Below are positions 36,766-44,405 of a DNA stretch of 58,688 nucleotides, piece after piece. The stretch covers positions 1 through 58,688 of the forward strand of contig AAZW01000029.1 in the NCBI GenBank assembly GCA_000169995.1, in the 5' to 3' direction. This DNA is from Vibrionales bacterium SWAT-3. GTDB lineage: Bacteria; Pseudomonadota; Gammaproteobacteria; Enterobacterales; Vibrionaceae. The translations under genes were made by a program, and so were the position numbers. Numbering within the stretch: the first letter of the stretch is position 1; each line of letters opens with the position of its first letter. Below the pieces are notes generated by a model, which saw only the letters and a program-made list of their open reading frames with translations, had not been told where the DNA came from and did not search any database.

Positions 36766-37999
36766 AAGGGCGCGAATATACTTTGTTAATCTGATGTAAA
36801 AAGAACTTTTTCCCTGTAATCTTTATTCCATGCGGCTTGGTTCATCTTTCTTGGTACAGACAAGTTACCCTCTGATTTTCTAAATAGGTTCTGCACAAAG
36901 CGACGACAACAAGCCATATTCAACGCTGAATCCCCAGCGTAAATTCGCTGCTCGTCTTCTTTGAAAATTACGTCCAACGCCCAGTGCTGCTGATTCTCAA
37001 TATGCCAATGCTTTCTTGTTGCCTTTGAGGCTAACTCTAAAGATAAATGGTCTGTGCAAATATAGTACGAGGTTTCATAACTTCCTTTCCCTTTGACACT
37101 CCTATCTCTTACCACTGCAACAATGCTTTTTACGAGACACCACTTCTGTCTGAGTGCTTCGCTGAAGGCTGCAGGAAGCACGTAAACCTCACGAACCTCT
37201 TTTCTACCATGCCCTTTCTCTTCCGTGATGTATGATTCCTGTTTATCTTCAGGCAAAGCCCAATAGTCTTGGAATTGCACATCAATTTCTGCTAATAAAC
37301 TTGGTTGATTCAGTTTAACTTGTACTAGGATATCTCCACCTTTATCAACTACTTTATTCAGTGTTTCAACCTGACAATGCAGGGCATCAGCAGTTAATAA
37401 ACATCCTTTGATATCTAAAGCGTCTAGCATGTTTCTTATTGCTAGCAGCTCCATACCTTTGCCGTCACAAGGTTGGTGTGTGAGAGTCAAACCCTCGTCT
37501 ACATCAAATGCCGAAACCATATAGAGGGGGTGCTGTTGTTTGCTTGCTTTTGCCCCTTTTAGAACCTTCCCATCAACACTGATTATAGGCTGAGCATGCT
37601 TCTCTCTGTGCAAATTGACCCAGCCCACCATAGCTTCCAATAGCGTCTCTGGCACAACGGATCTCATGATCGCAGCTATATTATGTCGAGTGGGAAGACC
37701 ATTTTCGTAGGGGAAATACTCACGTAACCACTCGATATTTCCTTCACCGAAATCCTTAATCTCTGTCCATTTATTTTGACCACAAATCATGGCTGTTATG
37801 ACCACGAAAGCGACTTCCATAACAGGATAAACTTGATTGATGTGCGAACGGGTATCTTTCACTTTTTTAAGTTGCTCAATGATAATCATGTGCGAATTTC
37901 TCATGTTTTTTTACTTCATGATCAGATCGTGATTATCTAAAAAAGTTCCCTGTAAAATAAATCCATTATTTTCAATGGTTAAAGTTCGATCCCGCCCTT
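36766..37999 (-). mobile_element. ISAs1-family insertion sequence
   Basis: 1234 bp. Ends begin AAGGGCG in both directions, with imperfect similarity further in. It is flanked by a 10-bp duplication GAAGAAGACA (36,756-36,765 and 38,000-38,009). It lies only 30 bp beyond the IS903-group copy's target duplication and interrupts the same RloC-like gene a second time, just before the Walker B region. Confidence 0.92.
36786..37904 (-). CDS. ISAs1-family transposase
   Basis: 372-aa transposase with the ISAs1/DDE_Tnp features PIISVDGKVLKGAKA, LTADALHCQVET and the C-terminal RKHWHIENQQHWALDVIFKEDEQRI. The start is ATG 37904 or, more usual for the family, ATG 37889 (MIIIEQLKKVKD). The reading frame is intact. 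Confidence 0.95.
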   Translation of the reverse strand: MRNSHMIIIEQLKKVKDTRSHINQVYPVMEVAFVVITAMICGQNKWTEIKDFGEGNIEWLREYFPYENGLPTRHNIAAIMRSVVPETLLEAMVGWVNLHREKHAQPIISVDGKVLKGAKASKQQHPLYMVSAFDVDEGLTLTHQPCDGKGMELLAIRNMLDALDIKGCLLTADALHCQVETLNKVVDKGGDILVQVKLNQPSLLAEIDVQFQDYWALPEDKQESYITEEKGHGRKEVREVYVLPAAFSEALRQKWCLVKSIVAVVRDRSVKGKGSYETSYYICTDHLSLELASKATRKHWHIENQQHWALDVIFKEDEQRIYAGDSALNMACCRRFVQNLFRKSEGNLSVPRKMNQAAWNKDYREKVLFTSD

Positions 38000-38009
38000 G
38001 AAGAAGACA

Positions 38010-38671
38010 TTGCTGAAGACAGAGTCGTTGTAATCGACGATCCAATATCGAGTCTAGATAGCAATGTACTTTACATTGTCAGCGCCCTAGTTAAAGAGCT
38101 TATTCGTGAGATAAAGACCGTCCCAGAATCCAGTATGAAACAGCTTATACTTTTGACTCATAACGTATATTTCCATAAAGAGGCATCCTTTCAAAATGGT
38201 CGATCCAATGGTTGTAAAGACACGAATTTCTGGATTTTAAGAAAAGCCAATAACATTACTTCCGTCAGCGCATACGATCAGAAGAACCCAATCGAGTCAT
38301 CATACGAGTTATTATGGAGGGAGCTAAAAGAGCGCAATGCTAACTCCGGCATTACCATTCAGAATACTATGCGCAGAATAATTGAGAATTATTTCAAGAT
38401 TCTCGGGCGCTTTAGTGATGATGATCTATTGTCGAAATTTGAGAACTTACAAGAGCAACAAATTTGCAATTCACTGATGTACTGGATAAACGATGGTTCA
38501 CACTGCCTTCCTGATGACTTGTATATACAGCATCCAGATGATTCCACAGAGTTATATATGTCAGTTTTCCAAAAGCTTTTCGATTATGCTGGTCACTTAG
38601 CGCACTACAACATGATGATGGGAGAAGAGGTAGAGTCATCAGATCCTATAGAGCTTCCAATGAGTGCATAA
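38010..38671 (+). pseudogene. rloC: RloC/PrrC-like anticodon nuclease, 3' part
   Basis: The remaining 220 codons of the gene split by the two insertion sequences. It begins with AEDRVVVIDDPISSLDSN (Walker B and D-loop), then KQLILLTHNVYFHKEA (switch histidine). The C-terminal domain contains MRRIIENYF followed by WINDGSH. An R...E pair four residues apart and a downstream His are the residues named as the anticodon-nuclease triad in PrrC; the match here is by eye. Without its 5' part the fragment has no native start; ATG 38135 is the first internal one. It is the last plus-strand gene before a 315-bp gap. Confidence 0.8.
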
Positions 38672-38986
38672 TAATTTTTATTGATTATAACGGGCGAAGC
38701 CTAAGTCGCTTTTGTCCCAAAGCGAGGCATCGCGTCTGTCCCTTCAATGAATATGTACATCACAAACTGTAGGATGACCCCAATGTCAAAACCACTATTA
38801 AACCGTTCATTATTGCCGTAGGCCACCATGAGTCATTAACTCACCTAAAATAAGTCAGAAATAAAAAAACCATGAGTACGATAGATAAAAATCAGATAAA
38901 ACAGATACTTTTGCTCGCTCCTTGCCCTCAAAGAACAAAACTTAAGCATACTTGACCGCATTCAATGCTATTAGCATTAAACACGG
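38672..38986. other. Intergenic gap in the island
   Basis: No gene or clear RNA is visible. The sequence is of mixed composition and has no notable repeats. It lies between two convergent genes and probably only holds their 3' untranslated regions. Confidence 0.4.
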
Positions 38987-39784
38987 TCAATTAAATAACC
39001 TAAACAATCTTCCTGAATTAAGGAGGCTTTTTTTATCGCCACCCTCGTGTGGGTAGCCAATCTGATTAGAGATTTGCCGAACACCCTCTACAATACAATC
39101 GAAATTGTCATGAGTATGTCCACTCACCATCACTCCCACACCGTGCGTAGCTAGCTCTCGGATTAACTCATTATCGTCAGAACAGAAATAACACGTCAAA
39201 AGATCTACTGGATATTTTGAATGCCTCAGTTCAACGGATTGTGGGAAGTGGGTCACAACCAGCTTGTTTTGTGCTGTGGAAGCTGACATAGATTTAATAC
39301 AAGCGTTTCTAAACTCACAGTTCAGTGCTCTCATTTTCGAGGGTGTCAGCACTTGGTTATTTACAGAGATGCTTTTGAAGTCATTGACTTTCAACTGTAA
39401 AGAAAGTGTATTGACGTCGTTCAGCTTACTAATGTTAGACCAGCCAACTCCACCAAATAACTCAAGGTCAAATTTGCTAAGAACTACAGAAGTGTTTTCT
39501 AGGAAGTGTAGATTGTTGCTTAATTTATTCCAAAGAGGCACGCAAGACAGGTAATCCTGATAATCAAAGCCTCTCTGATAGAACTCATGGTTGCCAGCAA
39601 TAACAATAAACTCAATATCTGGATTAGATTTTGCAGCTTGCAATGCTAACTCTGCTAGCCCGACACCATGTGTTATATCGCCAGCAGCAATCACAATATC
39701 AGCATCAGGATTAACTAAATCCATGATAGTAGTTCCACAGAACTCCTCATGCAGGTCGGATATTATCTGAAATAAGGCACTCAC
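38987..39784 (-). CDS. Calcineurin-like metallophosphoesterase
   Basis: 265-aa phosphoesterase with all motifs of the family: IISDLHEEF (DxH), IAAGDITHG (GD), IAGNHEFYQ (GNHE), VVTHFP (H) and VSGHTHDNFD (GHxH). These bind two metals. The substrate could be a nucleotide, phosphoprotein or nucleic acid and cannot be read from sequence. It is cytosolic with no signal peptide. It lies within the island between the RloC-like gene and the recombinase operon, so it may be part of the defence cargo, but that is only context. There is no strong Shine-Dalgarno. Confidence 0.88.
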   Translation of the reverse strand: MSALFQIISDLHEEFCGTTIMDLVNPDADIVIAAGDITHGVGLAELALQAAKSNPDIEFIVIAGNHEFYQRGFDYQDYLSCVPLWNKLSNNLHFLENTSVVLSKFDLELFGGVGWSNISKLNDVNTLSLQLKVNDFKSISVNNQVLTPSKMRALNCEFRNACIKSMSASTAQNKLVVTHFPQSVELRHSKYPVDLLTCYFCSDDNELIRELATHGVGVMVSGHTHDNFDCIVEGVRQISNQIGYPHEGGDKKSLLNSGRLFRLFN

Positions 39785-39817
39785 TAATATGCTCTCAAAA
39801 ATAACATAAGGTATAGG

Positions 39818-40208
39818 GCTAACTTATCACATTGCCACTGTGTAAATCTTCTATCAAAGAGAGAGGTTCGCTTGCTTGTAAACTAACAATATAGTGCCTC
39901 ACAAGATTACTCCCAAAGGTCAAATCACTCTTATCCAAAAGCATCTCGGCATAAGACATCTCTGAACAGAAATGAGATACGAACCATAACACAATCTGAC
40001 TTTTCGAATTACCTGAAGCGTTGTAACCATACGCTCAATAAACATGAAGGTGGCTAAATTCATAATGCCACTACAATTGGACACTAAGGTTTTTCCACCT
40101 GTGCCAATGCTGCCTCCCCATAAATCTGGTTAATACCGATGTGATTTTTGAACTGTCTGCATCTAGCTGGAACTCGGTATTAATTTTAAAGATCATAGCG
40201 CTTTGCAT
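39818..40208 (-). pseudogene. Possible degenerate small gene next to the recombinase operon
   Basis: Coding-like peptide segments occur on the minus strand in changing frames. From ATG 40208 one segment reads MQSAMIFKINTEFQLDADS and stops at 40,071. A second segment (MNLATFMFIERMVTTLQ) follows in the same reading direction, and a third ends EPLSLIEDLHSGNVIS at 39,818. Together they look like one gene of about 125 codons broken by a stop and a frame change. It would follow the last recombinase by 21 bp, where a small accessory gene would be expected. I do not recognise the family, and the coding signal is judged by eye only. Confidence 0.35.
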
Positions 40209-40229
40209 TGCCGCAATAATATATTCCCT

Positions 40230-41600
40230 TTAATCCAAAGATGATTCAAGTTCAGCGATTAAAATACGCATTTGTTCTATCTCAGAGCGGGTATTTTCCA
40301 AAGCAGAGTCACCTGCTTCTGCAATGGCTTTTGTTATATCGACATAGTGCTTTAACGTTGTGTCTGGATCGTTATGCCCTGCAAAGCCCCTTAAAGCATT
40401 CAAGACGCCGATTTCATCTACTTCTTTCTTTTGGTCTTGCTCTACTCGCTTTAATTCAACCTGCCACAGAATTGTCGCATACTGTTTCAATGCGTAACGT
40501 CTCAAGGCGTGTGGTACTACGTCATAACTCTCAGCAAGCACCTCTTCACCATCGAGCTTCGCTTTCACTTTGAGCATGTTGTTGATGTATGGCTTGGATA
40601 CCGCACAGGAAGATCCTTCAGGTTTCGTATGGACGGTCACAATAAGCTCCCCAGAGTCCTTACACTTACCTGTTTCGAGAATATCTTCGCGTTCGAATTC
40701 AATGTAATCTAGCGTACGTTCCAACAATTCCGGGGTGATATGTACTATCCGCTCTTTGTTCTTTTTGAGACCTGTCTTTATCTCGACTTTTATCAGTTTG
40801 CGGATTTTACTACGCTCGTATTCTTTCCCTTGGTGCTTGGCAAGTTCGCTTTTGATCCCGTCTTCTTCATTCTGAGCACGCTTAGCTGCTTGGTGAACGG
40901 CTTCACATTTCAGCAGTCGCATCTCATTACGCCGAAGTCCAGCTTGTGACATCCAATCAAATACAAGTAAGTTTCTTACTTTGTATTCTTCTGAAAGGTC
41001 GATACCTTCGCGTTTGGGTGCAGTTTCCATGGCCTTCAGAGCCACGAGTTTAGCTAATGCCGTCATCTCGCTTCGAGAAGGTACGTAACCGATATTTTTC
41101 TGGGCAGCACCTTTAATCAATAGCGGGTTGGAATACTCGGCCCCCTGAGACTTCGGTGCTTTAACTTGGATTCTGTGCTTTGGAATACCTTTCTCGTTAT
41201 CCGCCCAACCACACAAGTAAGGTTCATTTGTTTTTTTGTTCTTTTGTAGCCACCAATAATATTCAATAATAACCGACAGGTTCTGATTTACAGAGCTTGC
41301 CTTGAGAGTCTTTAGCAGGTGGCTTTTATAGCTTTTGATCTTGTCTTGATCTGCGCCATTAATAGCATTTGTGTAAAATGAACTTTGGTTGTTGCTAGTG
41401 AATCCCTTCGTCAGCCAATTAAAAAATTTGGTCAGATAAAGGGCATGATTATATACCGTGTCTTGGTGACTAAACCCCGCACGGTCAGTTAGGTAATCAG
41501 TGGCATCCCAGTAAATACGATTATTTGGGAAAGAGATTAGAAAACCTTTGTCCCCAGTGTCGTAGAAACCATCCCTCGTCGAACGGAACTTAAAAGTCAT
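40230..41600 (-). CDS. Tyrosine recombinase (third integrase of the operon)
   Basis: 456-aa phage-type integrase with all catalytic residues: Arg in QAGLRRNEMRLLK, His-x-x-Arg in VPHALRRYALK, His in GFAGHNDPD and the Tyr nucleophile in TTLKHYVDITKA. An N-terminal SAM-like core-binding domain precedes the catalytic domain. It overlaps the upstream coiled-coil gene by 4 bp (ATGA), indicating coupling. It is the most canonical recombinase of the island and likely provides strand exchange, perhaps together with the others. Confidence 0.92.
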   Translation of the reverse strand: MTFKFRSTRDGFYDTGDKGFLISFPNNRIYWDATDYLTDRAGFSHQDTVYNHALYLTKFFNWLTKGFTSNNQSSFYTNAINGADQDKIKSYKSHLLKTLKASSVNQNLSVIIEYYWWLQKNKKTNEPYLCGWADNEKGIPKHRIQVKAPKSQGAEYSNPLLIKGAAQKNIGYVPSRSEMTALAKLVALKAMETAPKREGIDLSEEYKVRNLLVFDWMSQAGLRRNEMRLLKCEAVHQAAKRAQNEEDGIKSELAKHQGKEYERSKIRKLIKVEIKTGLKKNKERIVHITPELLERTLDYIEFEREDILETGKCKDSGELIVTVHTKPEGSSCAVSKPYINNMLKVKAKLDGEEVLAESYDVVPHALRRYALKQYATILWQVELKRVEQDQKKEVDEIGVLNALRGFAGHNDPDTTLKHYVDITKAIAEAGDSALENTRSEIEQMRILIAELESSLD

Positions 41601-42175
41601 TCATCACCCTCATCTTTAATCACTCTTAAGTTGATGCGTGAGCCTCTTAATCTACTCACCTGTTCGGAGAGTGTGTTTCGTTCATCCACAAGCTCGGCTT
41701 TTTCATCTTCGAGGATTCTAATCTGAGCTTTTAATCGTTCGACTTGATCACGCAGTTGCTGAGAACACTCCCTCTCGATTAACAAATCTTCATTTTGAAT
41801 TTTGTTAGCAAGAGCTTCCTCCTTGTATAGCGTTTCCCAATTGGCCTTCGACGCCGATGGTGAAGGTTTCTTTAGGGCGGCTTTTAGAGTGTTGACCTCT
41901 TTGATGATTTTGTCTTTGTTCTCTTTGTATGTGTCTGTATTTTTGCCTGTTTTTTCAAACTCATTGTTTAAGCCTAACCACTCAGAGAACCAATTAACCC
42001 CAACGTTTTTTCTATTGCTAGACTCAGAATTCAATTGCTCCCGAAGTTTCTCTAGCAATGCTCCATCAACCACAATCTCTTGAACGGCTTTGAGCTTGGT
42101 CTTTAATCGTTCTTCAGCATATTTCTTGTTCGCCGCTGAACCTTGCTGGGCAGCACTTCCTTCCAACTTACTCAT
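41597..42175 (-). CDS. Coiled-coil accessory protein of the recombinase operon
   Basis: 192 aa, rich in Lys/Glu/Leu, with a C-terminal coiled coil (ECSQQLRDQVERLKAQIRILEDEKAELVDERNTLSEQVSRLRG). No catalytic motif is seen. It overlaps the preceding gene by 1 bp and the following one by 4 bp. Small non-catalytic proteins accompany paired or triple recombinases in Tn554 (TnpC) and GInt islands (GinD); this one may have a comparable bridging or DNA-binding role. That comparison rests on position and size, not on sequence. Confidence 0.7.
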   Translation of the reverse strand: MSKLEGSAAQQGSAANKKYAEERLKTKLKAVQEIVVDGALLEKLREQLNSESSNRKNVGVNWFSEWLGLNNEFEKTGKNTDTYKENKDKIIKEVNTLKAALKKPSPSASKANWETLYKEEALANKIQNEDLLIERECSQQLRDQVERLKAQIRILEDEKAELVDERNTLSEQVSRLRGSRINLRVIKDEGDE

Positions 42176-43431
42176 CAGACATTCTCCAGTACAGCACTCA
42201 AAATATTGGACTCTTCAGGGTTCATAAGGCATTGCTCACCAATATTTTTGTACTCCCAATTATCTAGGAGGATCTTATTGGGGCAGCCTTTGCAAAACTC
42301 ACAATTAGCTTTGATTGTTTGAGCAAGGCCATCACCTGTGATGCACTTCGAACGCCCTCGGTATGATGGCGTATTGCCCACGCAAAGCCCTTCTTCAATC
42401 ATTTCGAAGACGATGTCATCCTGCTTGACCAACTTGTTGAACCGTTTGAGGTTTTGCGCATGCTTCTCAGATATGCCCACAGCCTGAGAGACACACTCAT
42501 TAAACTTCTTCCCAACCTCGGTATCTTCACTAAATCCACCACTGGTTTGAGCTTGTTGGTCTAAAACTTCCATCATTGCCTCTGACTGAAGGGTGTCTAG
42601 ATTATCACCATCTGTCAGCTTGTTTAGGTATTCAAAGGTCATGGCAATATCTGTGTGTCTCAAGTGATACTTCAAAGCATCTACACTTCCGCCGTAGTGG
42701 TTTACGAATGTGCCTGCAAAGAAACGCCTGAACTGGTGTTCACTCCAATCCCAGCTATGGTCTCCCTGAATACCGATAAATTCTAAGAACCCAGCACGAC
42801 AATCTTTGAAGAGGTACTGACTGGATTTCTTCTCCCCCGAAAAACTTGGGTACTGAAACAACAGGTTATTTCCGTTGGCCTTCCTAGCTGGTAAGCTAAT
42901 ACTTTCAAGCAGCTCAATACAGATTTTCACAAGGTTTGTTGCGGGAAAATGATCGTGGACTTGGTATGTCTTCGCTACATACATCTCAATCCAGTGGCCT
43001 GACTCTGTGGTGCTAATGCACCCAGCTTCAAGTTTGTTGACTTCGATGCTTCTTCTCGCCGTAAGGAAACAGATCACCATCTCAATTGCTACAAGCATAT
43101 GATTGTGAAGCATTGTGGACAGCCCATAGTTAAACTCCTCATCTCGATAAGGATCGTGGTGCTGTGCTATCCATTTGCTTATGGTTCCCTTCGCAACGCC
43201 TTCTTTTTTAGCTATGGCGGCCATGGATTCACCATTGGCATTTAACTCAGCCACTCTTGCCCACTTGGCTTTATCGTCATCGGTAGCTTTGTTTTTTGCA
43301 GTTCTGTCAAAGTTGGTGATTCTGATATCAGGGAAGCCTAGCTCTTCATCTCCCTTTAAGAAGATTGGGCTCTTCCGAAAATGCTCTTTAGCAAGATCTG
43401 ATCTCTTTTGGTTTGGCTTCGCTTCAACCAA
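42175..43431 (-). CDS. Tyrosine recombinase catalytic part (second integrase, frame 2)
   Basis: 418-aa frame with a catalytic domain: Arg in CFLTARRSIEVNKLEAG, His-x-x-Arg in SEHQFRRFFAGTF, His in LRHTDIAMTFEYLN with a Tyr at the expected distance. A helix-turn-helix-like segment (ESMAAIAKKEGVAKGTISKWIAQ) precedes it. The C-terminus has a cysteine cluster (CVGN ... KCITGDG ... CEFCKGCP) that could bind zinc. The only start is a TTG at 43431 inside the end of the upstream frame. The two frames are offset by -1 and together give one long integrase, so this is either a frameshifted gene, programmed -1 shifting or a coupled pair. Confidence 0.8.
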   Translation of the reverse strand: MVEAKPNQKRSDLAKEHFRKSPIFLKGDEELGFPDIRITNFDRTAKNKATDDDKAKWARVAELNANGESMAAIAKKEGVAKGTISKWIAQHHDPYRDEEFNYGLSTMLHNHMLVAIEMVICFLTARRSIEVNKLEAGCISTTESGHWIEMYVAKTYQVHDHFPATNLVKICIELLESISLPARKANGNNLLFQYPSFSGEKKSSQYLFKDCRAGFLEFIGIQGDHSWDWSEHQFRRFFAGTFVNHYGGSVDALKYHLRHTDIAMTFEYLNKLTDGDNLDTLQSEAMMEVLDQQAQTSGGFSEDTEVGKKFNECVSQAVGISEKHAQNLKRFNKLVKQDDIVFEMIEEGLCVGNTPSYRGRSKCITGDGLAQTIKANCEFCKGCPNKILLDNWEYKNIGEQCLMNPEESNILSAVLENV

Positions 43432-44405
43432 CTTTCAAACTCTTTGAGCGATTTGTCCCTGAGAGCCGTTAACTGGCTGAAATGAATGATGTACTTAATA
43501 GAGCGCTCAAGTGTTTCCTTCATTACGATGAAAGGTACGTCTTTTGTTTTGCCGTCCTTTCTGGCTTTATTCTGCGTGGTCTTCCTTACCTTCTTCGGTG
43601 AAGGCAATAAGTCAGACGGGAACATAGGAACCAGTTCAGGGAAGTATTTTGCGGTCTTCAACATTCGATTAAGGAATGAAATCGATTTTTGTGTTGAACC
43701 CTCTGTTGAAACTTTATGTATCGACTTCTTCTTACCCGAGTGTTCGGTGGTCTTAGAGTTGTTGTCCTCGTATTGCTTACGTAACGAGTCAGAGATATCA
43801 GCCAGCTCATAAAAACTTGACCAGCTTGATGTAGCGATGCCGATATCGAATAACATTTTGCTGATGTCGAAAAAACGGCCAACATTATTTGTCTTCTCTT
43901 TATCGCAATACTCTGACAAGTCATGACCTCTGTCATGAGAGAAGTCATTGAATCTCTTTATGTAGTTAAGATTCGCACCAACAGAATACACAAGGTTCTC
44001 AGCAAACTCCTGCACCATAGTTAAAGGGGCATAGTTAGGTTTACGAATCCCTTTGACCCTCATGTAGCGAACAAAATACAGGATAAAATCTAGGTATTTT
44101 CTAATGGAGGTCTCATTGCCAAGAGGAGATTTTGCTGCGTCTGTATCGACAATTGAAAGTAAGACAAGCCATTTAACAGATTTAAGAAGCTCCTTCTCGC
44201 CGGTTAATGAAAGACCTGCATCAATTACATGGTCGAAGGAAAACTCATATTCATAGCTTGCCCCTCCGTCACCCAGCAGCAGTTTCCATTCATTGTCATT
44301 AAAATCGGAAAGAAGCCTGCTGTGCTTCGGGCTGTATTCGTCCAAGAGAACAAATTGTCTCTCTACTTGGGCTAACGCCTTAGATCTAGCTAATGCAGCA
44401 CTCAT
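43356..44405 (-). CDS. N-terminal part of the second integrase (frame 1)
   Basis: 349 aa without catalytic residues. Composition and position fit an N-terminal DNA-binding domain of a large integrase. Its 3' end overlaps the downstream catalytic frame by 76 bp. It begins with ATG 44405 overlapping the upstream gene's stop by 4 bp. If joined to the downstream frame the product would be about 740 aa, close to the 737-aa integrase next to it, which supports the view that the two frames were one gene. Confidence 0.7.
   Translation of the reverse strand: MSAALARSKALAQVERQFVLLDEYSPKHSRLLSDFNDNEWKLLLGDGGASYEYEFSFDHVIDAGLSLTGEKELLKSVKWLVLLSIVDTDAAKSPLGNETSIRKYLDFILYFVRYMRVKGIRKPNYAPLTMVQEFAENLVYSVGANLNYIKRFNDFSHDRGHDLSEYCDKEKTNNVGRFFDISKMLFDIGIATSSWSSFYELADISDSLRKQYEDNNSKTTEHSGKKKSIHKVSTEGSTQKSISFLNRMLKTAKYFPELVPMFPSDLLPSPKKVRKTTQNKARKDGKTKDVPFIVMKETLERSIKYIIHFSQLTALRDKSLKEFESWLKRSQTKRDQILLKSIFGRAQSS

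Noticed and set aside
36766..37999. A composite transposon formed by the two neighbouring insertion sequences
   Set aside because: The elements belong to different families, each has its own target duplication, and only about 40 bp of host gene lies between them.
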